Source: Candidatus Bipolaricaulota bacterium (GTDB lineage Bacteria; Bipolaricaulota; Bipolaricaulia; Bipolaricaulales; Bipolaricaulaceae). Taken from it: 8,976 nt of DNA. The notes beneath the pieces are model-generated. The model saw only the letters and a program-made list of their open reading frames with translations. It was not told where the DNA came from and searched no databases. The stretch spans positions 1-8,976 of the forward strand of contig JAGGWU010000034.1 of assembly GCA_021163465.1 (NCBI GenBank), written 5' to 3'. Positions 1-5,358 of the stretch are shown here, in pieces. Each line of letters opens with the position of its first letter. The first letter of the stretch is position 1. The position numbers were made by a program, and so were the translations under genes.

Positions 1-250
1 AAGGATCGGGGAGTTCATCGAGGAGGTCTACCAGAGAAAGCGGATCCATTCAGCACTTGGTTATCTCACGCCCGAGGAGTTCGAGGAAAAACGGCATAGG
101 GAAAGGGAAACCGCTTGACCTTGCCGGCGTGGATCTTTTCGGTGATCTTTCCCAGCTCCCCCACGTGAAACCACGGGCATCGAAAGCTGAACTTTTCACG
201 GAAACTTTCCATTTTGCTCCAGGGGTGGTCCTTTTCCGCGATTCTTCTCT
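1..250 (+). mobile_element. Probable right end of an IS3-like insertion sequence
   Basis: The transposase stops at 118. No gene follows until the end of the convergent NYN gene at 252. IS3 elements normally carry a short non-coding tail with the right terminal inverted repeat after the transposase, so the 119-250 stretch is likely that tail. It contains a short direct repeat (GATCTTT at about 133 and 146). The left end is outside the window, so neither the terminal repeat pair nor a target-site duplication can be verified, and the 250 boundary is approximate. Confidence 0.45.
2..118 (+). CDS. IS3-family transposase, C-terminal fragment (cut by window edge)
   Basis: The frame is open from the left edge and ends at TGA 116-118, giving 38 visible residues. 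They carry the signature end of IS3-type (IS3/IS150 group) DDE integrase-core transposases: an aromatic residue, R-K-R-x-H-S-A-L-G-Y-L-T-P-E-E-F, then a charged tail. In this family the core cuts and joins the element ends. The catalytic Asp and Glu residues would lie upstream, outside the window, so I cannot tell whether the enzyme is intact. It is convergent with the NYN gene at 252. IS family identity is established knowledge from the motif; the exact subgroup is a guess. Confidence 0.85.
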   Translation, partial: RIGEFIEEVYQRKRIHSALGYLTPEEFEEKRHRERETA

Positions 251-251
251 T

Positions 252-851
252 TCAGAGATCCGACCCTTCGGGAGGGGGCTCCGATTCGGGGATGGATTCC
301 ACATGGGGAACGGTCCCCGGCTCGTAGGGCTGGGGGAACTCCGGCTCCCGCACTGCCCGTGAGACCAAGACGTTGGGGATTTCCTCCATGTTGATGTAAT
401 CGTCGGCCATGCGGATGAGTTCCACCGAGGTAGAGGCGCGCCCCGGCCCGATGACGGTCACCCTGATCCCTTTACGCGAAAGGTAAGAAACCAGGGGAAC
501 GAAGTCGGAATCACCGCTTACCAAGATCGCTTGAGAGATGCGCTCGGAAAGGAGCACCGCCTCCAAGGTCAATTCCACGTCCATGTTGGCTTTGAGACCC
601 CCATCGGGATGCTCCCGGATCACTTTGGAAATCACTCGGAAGCCCATGAAGGCCAGAGCGTCGATGAGGCGAATGCGCCTATCTTCATCGCGTTTATAGG
701 GAACAAAGGCTATGAACTTTACCTCATCTATGCCGAGATTGAAATGGTCCAAAATGTAATCCTTCAGGGCATCGTAACGCACACCAAAGCCCTGGCGTTC
801 GAAAGTTTCTTGAACGTTCTGGACATCCACAAACACCGCCATTTTGAGCAT
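252..851 (-). CDS. NYN-domain (LabA/DUF88-like) putative ribonuclease
   Basis: This is a 199-residue protein with the PIN-like NYN fold seen in LabA/DUF88 proteins, which act as metal-dependent RNases or RNA-binding regulators. Visible features are the N-terminal strand with FVDVQN (Asp9), an acidic residue in KANMDVEL (Asp91), and the SGDSDFVPL motif (Asp114, Asp116). These are the usual acidic cluster of the active site. Residues about 165-199 form a Pro/Glu-rich tail with no predicted fold. The start at 851 is chosen because AAGGAGG (859-865, minus strand) sits 7 nt upstream; an ATG ten codons further up lacks such a site. The gene follows tRNA-Ile on the same strand with a 61-nt gap and no visible terminator, so co-transcription is likely. 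Its 3' end abuts the insertion-sequence tail. Substrate unknown. Confidence 0.9.
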   Translation of the reverse strand: MLKMAVFVDVQNVQETFERQGFGVRYDALKDYILDHFNLGIDEVKFIAFVPYKRDEDRRIRLIDALAFMGFRVISKVIREHPDGGLKANMDVELTLEAVLLSERISQAILVSGDSDFVPLVSYLSRKGIRVTVIGPGRASTSVELIRMADDYINMEEIPNVLVSRAVREPEFPQPYEPGTVPHVESIPESEPPPEGSDL

Positions 852-858
852 TTTTAAA

Positions 859-865
859 CCTCCTT
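859..865 (-). promoter_or_regulatory. Shine-Dalgarno site fixing the NYN gene start
   Basis: Read on the minus strand this is AAGGAGG, a full-strength ribosome binding site, 7 nt upstream of the ATG at 851. It argues against the longer reading that would begin at 881. Confidence 0.8.
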
Positions 866-912
866 TGCTTGAAAGAATCAAAACTAAATCTCCCCGCCAC
901 TTCCCACCCCGC

Positions 913-989
913 TGGTGGGCCCGCCTGGAGTCGAACCAGGGACCTCACGCTTATCAGGCGTGCGCTCTGACCACCTGAGCTACGGACCC
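913..989 (-). tRNA. tRNA-Ile (anticodon GAU)
   Basis: A full cloverleaf is readable on the minus strand. The 7-bp acceptor stem pairs GGGUCCG with CGGGCCC (one G-U). The D stem is GCUC/GAGC, with GG in the loop. The anticodon stem is CACGC/GCGUG around the loop CUGAUAA, giving anticodon GAU (plus-strand positions 953-955). The variable loop is 5 nt, and the T stem is CCUGG/CCAGG around UUCGACU. The body is 74 nt (916-989), followed by a genomically encoded CCA at 913-915. In many bacteria tRNA-Ile(GAU) sits in the rRNA spacer; here it stands alone behind its own promoter and ahead of the NYN gene. Confidence 0.97.
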
Positions 990-1000
990 AACTGCTCCCA

Positions 1001-1029
1001 AATATAGCCAGACCCCTTTTTACGGTCAA
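1001..1029 (-). promoter_or_regulatory. Sigma70-type promoter for tRNA-Ile
   Basis: On the minus strand TTGACC (1024-1029) and TATATT (1001-1006) are separated by exactly 17 nt. Each hexamer matches the consensus at five of six positions. Transcription would start near 995, a few nucleotides ahead of the mature tRNA 5' end at 989. The placement relative to a certain tRNA makes this the best-supported promoter in the window. It probably also drives the NYN gene. Confidence 0.8.
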
Positions 1030-1257
1030 CCCGAAACGCTGAGCTTCAGACAAGAGTTGGGACAGGAGATGTCAGTGGAAGGGATCTCGGTGGGATCACG
1101 GATGACGAATGGAGCGTCCTCGCAGAACATCCGCAGGAGCGCTTCCTTGAGGGGTCTTCTTCAGGAAGCGGTAGATCCTTGCCCGGTCTTCCCGTTCGAA
1201 GAGGGAGGAGGTAAACTTATAGAGCGTTTTGTAAGTTTCATTTGCATCACCTCTTGT
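1026..1257 (-). pseudogene. Possible frameshifted gene remnant, unknown product
   Basis: The 339-nt gap between the tRNA and the lipid kinase is not plain spacer. On the minus strand, one frame from about 1257 reads protein-like (ETYKTLYKFTSSLFERE, then DRARIYRFLKK). Near 1152, moving one base along gives a second protein-like frame (PLKEALLRMFCEDAPFVIRD and onward) ending in TGA at 1026-1028. Both halves have the high GC third positions of the neighbouring genes, and neither has a credible start. This fits the 3' part of a gene broken by a one-base change. The tRNA promoter -35 box overlaps its end. I do not recognise the protein family, and a chance open frame cannot be ruled out. Confidence 0.3.
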
Positions 1258-1290
1258 GGTCAAGCTGGCCGCAGGGGGTGTCCCATTTCA

Positions 1291-1299
1291 TGTTATATT
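1291..1299 (+). promoter_or_regulatory. Possible extended -10 promoter for the lipid kinase gene
   Basis: TGTTATATT reads as an extended -10 element (TG-n-TATATT) in an AT-rich patch just upstream of the lipid kinase. No good -35 box lies 16-18 nt upstream. A start near 1306 would leave almost no leader before the ribosome binding site at 1307-1313, which counts against it. Confidence 0.3.
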
Positions 1300-1328
1300 T
1301 GCCCAAAAGGAGGGTATCCTTTTTTACG

Positions 1329-2213
1329 ATGCGAATCGCGGTGATTTTGAACCCAGTTGCCGATCGAGGCCGGGCCGCTGAGAAAGCGGAAGCGATCTCC
1401 CAGGGGCTTCGGGCTCGTGGGGTCTCCTTCAGCCTTTTCCGTACCGAAGCCCCGGGACACGCCACGGAACTCGCCCTGAAAGCCCGGAAAGAGGGCTTTT
1501 CCGTGGTCGCGGCCGCCGGAGGGGACGGGACGGTGAACGAGGTGGCCCAAGCCTTGATGGACACGGAGATAGCCCTGGGGGTCCTCCCCATCGGCTCGGG
1601 AAACGACTTCAGCAAGGCGTTGGGGATCCCCAAAGCCTTGCCGCAGGCGCTGGAGGTGCTCTGCCGGGGAACGGTGAAAAAGGTGGATGTGGGTAAGGTT
1701 ATAACCGAAGACCCACAGGAAAGGTTTTTCTTCAACTGTTTCGGCGCCGGGATCGACGGCCAGATCGCCCTGGACTACAAAAGGATGCGGTTTCTGCGTG
1801 GGGAACTCGGGTACCTGTGGGCGGCGGTATTGGAGGTCTTCCGCTTCCGTGGGGTCCAGGCCCGGGTGGAAGCCGAGGGGTTCTCGTACGAAGGCAGGGT
1901 GGTCCTCCTCCCGTTACAAAACGGGCCCTTCGCTGGGGGATTCCAGCTCGCCCCGGGAGCCCGCCCCGACGACGGATTTTTGGACATGGTGGTGGTGGAC
2001 GACCTTTCCATCCTGCGCCGCATCCCTGTACTTAAGAGCCTCCGCGATGGGACCTACTCCCGGTTTTCGGAGGTAAGGCGCGTGCGCGTAAAAAGGGTGC
2101 GGATAGAACTGGAGAGACCTCTTCCCGCCCATCTGGACGGGGAGATCTTGCCGGAAGGGGTGACGAGGTTGCAGGTGGAAGCGATCCCCGGCGCCCTTAA
2201 GGTGGTGGCTTAG
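1329..2213 (+). CDS. Diacylglycerol kinase-family lipid kinase (DgkB/YegS/BmrU-like)
   Basis: This 294-residue protein is the usual length for soluble bacterial lipid kinases that transfer ATP phosphate to diacylglycerol or related lipids at the membrane face. The N-terminal nucleotide-binding domain has NPV near residue 8, GGDGTVNEV at 64-72 and GSGNDF at 89-94. The C-terminal beta-sandwich domain has the NG/GGG-type loop near 198-204, the catalytic DDG at 214-216 and DGE at 270-272. The Asp and Glu of these last two motifs match the catalytic pair known from DgkB-type enzymes. The start at 1329 is chosen because the family N-terminus begins here; AAGGAGG lies at 1307-1313, an unusually long 15 nt upstream. 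The gene is monocistronic as far as visible, and its TAG overlaps the mutL stop on the other strand. Lipid substrate not determinable. Confidence 0.93.
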   Translation: MRIAVILNPVADRGRAAEKAEAISQGLRARGVSFSLFRTEAPGHATELALKARKEGFSVVAAAGGDGTVNEVAQALMDTEIALGVLPIGSGNDFSKALGIPKALPQALEVLCRGTVKKVDVGKVITEDPQERFFFNCFGAGIDGQIALDYKRMRFLRGELGYLWAAVLEVFRFRGVQARVEAEGFSYEGRVVLLPLQNGPFAGGFQLAPGARPDDGFLDMVVVDDLSILRRIPVLKSLRDGTYSRFSEVRRVRVKRVRIELERPLPAHLDGEILPEGVTRLQVEAIPGALKVVA

Positions 2214-3895
2214 CCGCGGCCAAAGCGCCTCGCGAGCTCCTCCCACGGGATCCGCAGGGCAACGGGGCGGCCGTGAGGGCAACGGGCGGGTTCCCTTGTG
2301 TTTTTCCACTCCGCGATCAGAGCCTCCTGTTCCGCAGGATCCAACGGTTCCCCTGCCTTAACGGCACCCGCGCAAGCGATCTCCCGCCAAAGCTCCTCCA
2401 ACGGCACCTCGCCCCCACGTAGGACCCGTTCGGCCGCGGCCTCCAGGGGCTCTCGGAAGCCCTTTCTGGCTTGCCAATCAACCAAAGGGGCGGGCCAACC
2501 CCTGAGGAGGAAACCCCGTTCCCCGAAGGGTTCAAGGTGGATCCCCAGGCGCCTGAGCTTGGGGGCCGCCTCCCTCAGGGCCCCGGCGACATCGGGGGGA
2601 AACTCCAGGGGTTGAGGGACCAGAAGGAGATGACTGGGCACTTTCCCTTGGTCTTGTAGCTTCTCGAATAGCACACGTTCATGGGCCACATGTTGATCCA
2701 CGATCTCAAGGGCTTCTTCCGTCTCCACCAGGATGTAGCTTGCGCGGACCTGCCCTAACACCCTCCATTCCCTTCCCCCTTGCGGTCGGGAGGGGTGAAA
2801 CAGGGCTTCCTGCTGGGTTGGCCGCTCGGGGGGCAAGTCCGCGGGAATATCCGAGCCCCGGGGAAACCCTTCCCCCTTACGGGAAGGCTTCGTGGGGACA
2901 AGGGAAACGAGCCTTCCCCCCAAGGCCGCCAAGGCGGCCCGACGCACCAGATCCCGCACCGCAGCTTCGTTGCGGAAGCGGACCTGGTGTTTCTGCGGAT
3001 GGACGTTTACATCCACAAAGAAGGGGTCCACGTCCAGGTAGAGGAAGAAGACGGGATGTCCACCCCGGGGCAGGTAGCGGCGGTAAACGTCCTCGACGGC
3101 CCCCCCAAGCGTTCCAACCTGTACCGGTCGTCCGGAAAGGAAGAGGAACTGCTCGCCCCTGGTAGGGCGAGAAAGTTCAGGAGGGCCGAAGAAGGCCTGC
3201 AGTTTATATCCGGGTTCCTCCATCTCCACCGGGATCAACCGCTTGGCGAAGCTGCTCCCATAGACCTGAGCGATCCTCCCCAAAGGCTCTGTGGCCGGGG
3301 CGAGGCTGAGGACGCGGTTTCCCTCGGAACGTACCGCGAAGCGGATCCGGGGATGGGCCAGGGCGATCCTCCGCACGAGCCAGAGGGCATATCGGGCTTC
3401 GGTCCTGGGAGAGCGGAGAAATTTCCTCCTGGCGGGAGTGTTGTAGAAAAGATCCCGCACCTCGACCGTAGTACCCGGGGGCCTGGCGGCGGGCCCCTCC
3501 CCCACGACCTTTCCCCCTTCAAGGAGAAGCTCGTACGCTTCGTCACTTCCGTGTGGTCGGGAGAGGATCCGCGTCCGGGACACGGCACAGATCGCGGCCA
3601 GGGCCTCCCCCCGGAAGCCCAGGGTGGTTATGGAAAAAAGGTCTTCCTCCCGGGCGATCTTGCTCGTGGTGTGTCGTTCCACCGCAAGGTGCATCTCCTC
3701 AGGACTCATCCCCTCCCCATCGTCGGAGACCGAGAGGAAGTCCACCCCCCCTCCCCGGATATCCACCTCGATCGTTGTGGCCTTGGCATCCAGGGAATTT
3801 TCGACGAGCTCCTTGATCACCGAACCCGGACGTTCCACCACCTCCCCCGCGGCGATCCTGCGGATCAGGGCCTCGCTTAGCTTCCGTATCCGCAT
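2210..3895 (-). CDS. mutL: DNA mismatch repair protein MutL, endonuclease type
   Basis: MutL links mismatch recognition by MutS to strand incision. The 561-residue protein has the N-terminal GHKL ATPase with ELVENSLDA (Glu29, Asn33), DDGEGM (57-62), TTSK (75-78) and GFRGEAL (92-98), followed by the transducer domain with NVHPQKHQVRF (297-307). After a linker (about 330-375) comes the dimerisation/endonuclease domain: DQHVAHERVLFE (400-411), ACAGAVKAGE (507-516), CPHGRP (539-544) and a C-terminal FGR. These last motifs mark the nicking MutL of bacteria without MutH. Position 403 is Val where the motif normally has Ala. The start is ATG 3895, which matches the family N-terminus. The only purine-rich ribosome-binding candidate (AAGGGGGT, 3911-3918) is 15 nt away. 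MutS is not in the window. Confidence 0.97.
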   Translation of the reverse strand: MRIRKLSEALIRRIAAGEVVERPGSVIKELVENSLDAKATTIEVDIRGGGVDFLSVSDDGEGMSPEEMHLAVERHTTSKIAREEDLFSITTLGFRGEALAAICAVSRTRILSRPHGSDEAYELLLEGGKVVGEGPAARPPGTTVEVRDLFYNTPARRKFLRSPRTEARYALWLVRRIALAHPRIRFAVRSEGNRVLSLAPATEPLGRIAQVYGSSFAKRLIPVEMEEPGYKLQAFFGPPELSRPTRGEQFLFLSGRPVQVGTLGGAVEDVYRRYLPRGGHPVFFLYLDVDPFFVDVNVHPQKHQVRFRNEAAVRDLVRRAALAALGGRLVSLVPTKPSRKGEGFPRGSDIPADLPPERPTQQEALFHPSRPQGGREWRVLGQVRASYILVETEEALEIVDQHVAHERVLFEKLQDQGKVPSHLLLVPQPLEFPPDVAGALREAAPKLRRLGIHLEPFGERGFLLRGWPAPLVDWQARKGFREPLEAAAERVLRGGEVPLEELWREIACAGAVKAGEPLDPAEQEALIAEWKNTREPARCPHGRPVALRIPWEELARRFGRG

Positions 3896-3940
3896 CGTTC
3901 GCGGAAGCTTACCCCCTTAGGTTCCTCCCCGCCATGCCAA

Positions 3941-3964
3941 GCTTTATCGTAAACTGGATAAAGC
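3941..3964. promoter_or_regulatory. Inverted repeat, candidate operator between mutL and the MerR-like gene
   Basis: GCTTTATC (3941-3948) and GATAAAGC (3957-3964) are a perfect 8-bp inverted repeat with an 8-nt spacer, in the 82-bp gap between the two divergent genes and 13 nt before the MerR-like ATG. MerR-family regulators often bind such dyads in their own promoters, so autoregulation is a reasonable inference. No convincing -35/-10 pair was found around it. A transcript hairpin near the ribosome binding site is the alternative. Confidence 0.45.
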
Positions 3965-3977
3965 GAGGTGATCCGAT

Positions 3978-4364
3978 ATGTACGGGATCGGGGAGCTTGT
4001 CAAGGTGCTTGGACTGAAGACGGAAACCCAGGTCAGAAACCGCATCGAAGCGATAAGGGATCTGATCGAACCCTATCTTCACCGGGGACCCAACAACCGG
4101 ATCCTCGTGGACGAGCGGGGCCTCGAGCTCCTGCGGGCCCTCCAAGCCTTATGTGAAAGTGGAAAAACCGTCAAAGAAGCTGCTAAATACTTGCGCGCCA
4201 GTGCGGAACCCACCGAAAAAAAGCCGGGAGAATCGCGGAGCGAGACCGAAACGCAAGAGCTTCTGCGCCATCTGGAGGAGGAGGTCCGCTTTCTGCGGCG
4301 TTTGCTTCTGGAAAACCACCCCCGGCAGCCCACCCCCTGGTGGCATGAGTGGCGGGCATTGTAA
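3978..4364 (+). CDS. MerR-like winged-helix protein with C-terminal coiled coil
   Basis: This small protein (128 residues) starts directly with a MerR-type helix-turn-helix. Residues 1-30 (YGIGELVKVLGLKTETQVRNR) fit the recognition helices and the N-N-R-I-L-V-D stretch (39-45) fits the wing. TVKEAAKYL (64-72) is the second helical pair. A polar linker (74-90) leads to a Glu/Leu-rich helix at about 91-113, probably a dimerising coiled coil, and a Trp-containing tail (WWHEW, 121-125). There is no effector-binding domain, so it may be a constitutive DNA binder or rely on a partner. GAGGTGA (3965-3971) is 6 nt upstream of the ATG. The HD-domain gene follows after 9 nt in the same frame, suggesting one transcript and a shared job. 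Targets unknown. Confidence 0.8.
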   Translation: MYGIGELVKVLGLKTETQVRNRIEAIRDLIEPYLHRGPNNRILVDERGLELLRALQALCESGKTVKEAAKYLRASAEPTEKKPGESRSETETQELLRHLEEEVRFLRRLLLENHPRQPTPWWHEWRAL

Positions 4365-4373
4365 GCTTTCCTC

Positions 4374-5138
4374 ATGGGCAAGGAAACGAAAAAGCCGACG
4401 AAGTATCAGCTTGTGCGCCGCAGGATCGAGGCCTCCCCGCGCCTCAAGGCGTTGTGGACCTGCTCCAACATCACCGCGATCGACCGCATGCACATAAACG
4501 ATCACGGTCCTGTGCACGTCAGGATCGTCATTCGCATGGCATTGAGGATCCTGGAGCTTTTGCATGGAGCGGGGGTGCGTTTGGGGGCTTACGACCACGG
4601 CCTCGATTATGAAGATGCCCGGGTGATCGTGCTTTTGGCGGCCGCCCTCCACGATATCGGCCACGCCGTTCACCGACATGAGCACGAGTATCACTCCCTT
4701 TCGCTAGCTCCCCTTATCCTAGAGGAGATCCTGGAGGGGATTTACCAGGAGCCGCAGAAGACCCAAGTGATGGCCGAGGTCCTCCACGCCATCTACGCCC
4801 ACCGAAAGGACGTCGAACCCCTCACCGTGGAGGCGGGGATCATCAAGGTAGCCGATGCCCTGGACATGGAGAAAGGCCGGGCGCGGATCCCCTTCCGGGT
4901 GGGGGTTCCCACCATCCACACCGTCTCGGCTTTGGCCATCGAGAAGGTGGAGATCCGGAAGGGGAAGGAAAAACCCGTCCACATCCGGGTGCGGATGTCG
5001 AACTCTGCCGGGATCTTCCAGTTGGATTCCCTCTTCAAGGAGAAGCTCGCCCGCTCAGGCCTCAAAAGCTACATCGAGGTCTCAGCGGAGATAGAGGGCG
5101 AGGAAAAGAAGATCATCGAGCGCTACGCCATCGAATGA
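4374..5138 (+). CDS. HD-domain metal-dependent phosphohydrolase
   Basis: This 254-residue protein has the HD superfamily metal-binding pattern: His44 or His48 in NDHGPVH, His93-Asp94 in ALHDIGH, and Asp161 in KVADALD. Family members hydrolyse phosphate esters such as nucleotides, cyclic nucleotides or (p)ppGpp; the substrate cannot be read from sequence. Residues 1-38 are a basic N-terminal extension, and about 180-254 form a beta-rich C-terminal region outside the HD core. There is no membrane segment or signal peptide, so it is probably cytosolic. The start at 4374 is the first ATG after the MerR-like stop, and the frame cannot extend upstream because that stop (4362-4364) is in frame. No ribosome binding site is visible, so translation is probably coupled to the upstream gene. 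Confidence 0.88.
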   Translation: MGKETKKPTKYQLVRRRIEASPRLKALWTCSNITAIDRMHINDHGPVHVRIVIRMALRILELLHGAGVRLGAYDHGLDYEDARVIVLLAAALHDIGHAVHRHEHEYHSLSLAPLILEEILEGIYQEPQKTQVMAEVLHAIYAHRKDVEPLTVEAGIIKVADALDMEKGRARIPFRVGVPTIHTVSALAIEKVEIRKGKEKPVHIRVRMSNSAGIFQLDSLFKEKLARSGLKSYIEVSAEIEGEEKKIIERYAIE

Positions 5139-5224
5139 GAGGGCCTCTTTTGGGCCGGGCAGGGTAAAGCGCGGGTTATCCCTGCAGCGCGGAGGGGAAA
5201 TACGGCCCTCTGAGCGGGAGGGGC
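5138..5224. repeat. Nested inverted repeats (possible structured RNA or recombination site)
   Basis: AGAGGGCC (5138-5145) is perfectly complementary to GGCCCTCT (5204-5211). Inside it, GCAGGG (5159-5164) pairs with CCCTGC (5180-5185), extended by TAA/TTA with one bulged base. GGCCCTC (5204-5210) can instead pair with GAGGGGCC (5217-5224), so two alternative folds share one arm. The loop sequence AGCGCGG also recurs at 5186-5192. There is no U-run after the stems, so this is not a standard intrinsic terminator. It lies between the HD gene, whose last base it touches, and the recombinase. It could be a regulatory leader, a small RNA, or a recombinase site. Confidence 0.5.
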
Positions 5225-5238
5225 CATTCGGAAGTTGT

Positions 5239-5260
5239 GAGACGGAAAAAAAGCGGTCTC
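5239..5260. repeat. Short inverted repeat with A-rich loop
   Basis: GAGAC (5239-5243) and GTCTC (5256-5260) flank a 12-nt loop containing seven consecutive A residues. It is only a 5-bp stem and may be chance, but it continues the inverted-repeat-rich character of this spacer. Confidence 0.25.
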
Positions 5261-5292
5261 GTGAATCGGTTCGCTTTATGTTATCGGTGTGC

Positions 5293-5321
5293 TTGATGCA
5301 TCGGCCTCGGTGCTATATAGT
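5293..5321 (+). promoter_or_regulatory. Sigma70-type promoter for the tyrosine recombinase
   Basis: TTGATG (5293-5298) and TATAGT (5316-5321) are 17 nt apart. The overlapping TATATA (5314-5319) carries an upstream TG, forming an extended -10 alternative. Transcription would begin near 5328, about 30 nt before the ATG at 5359. That supports the shorter start rather than an upstream ATG at 5278. Confidence 0.6.
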
Positions 5322-5358
5322 GCGCATAAGGATCAAAAAGCGAATTAAAGGGACCGGG

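Noticed and set aside
1057..1344. 95-codon plus-strand frame before the lipid kinase
   Set aside because: No ribosome binding site and no protein-like pattern. The minus strand of the same stretch looks more coding, and the frame runs past the kinase start.
2780..3880. 366-codon open frame on the plus strand inside mutL
   Set aside because: It lies wholly antisense to a clearly recognisable MutL, has no recognisable domains and is rich in Gly, Pro and Arg. High GC content explains long antisense frames.
5138..5211. 74-nt structure resembling tRNA length with an 8-bp closing stem
   Set aside because: It has no T-loop consensus, no anticodon arm and no D arm on either strand. The tRNA-like length is coincidence.
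5278..5358. Upstream extension of the tyrosine recombinase from ATG 5278
   Set aside because: The extension is short and basic and contains the likely promoter -10 box. A ribosome binding site fits the ATG at 5359 instead.
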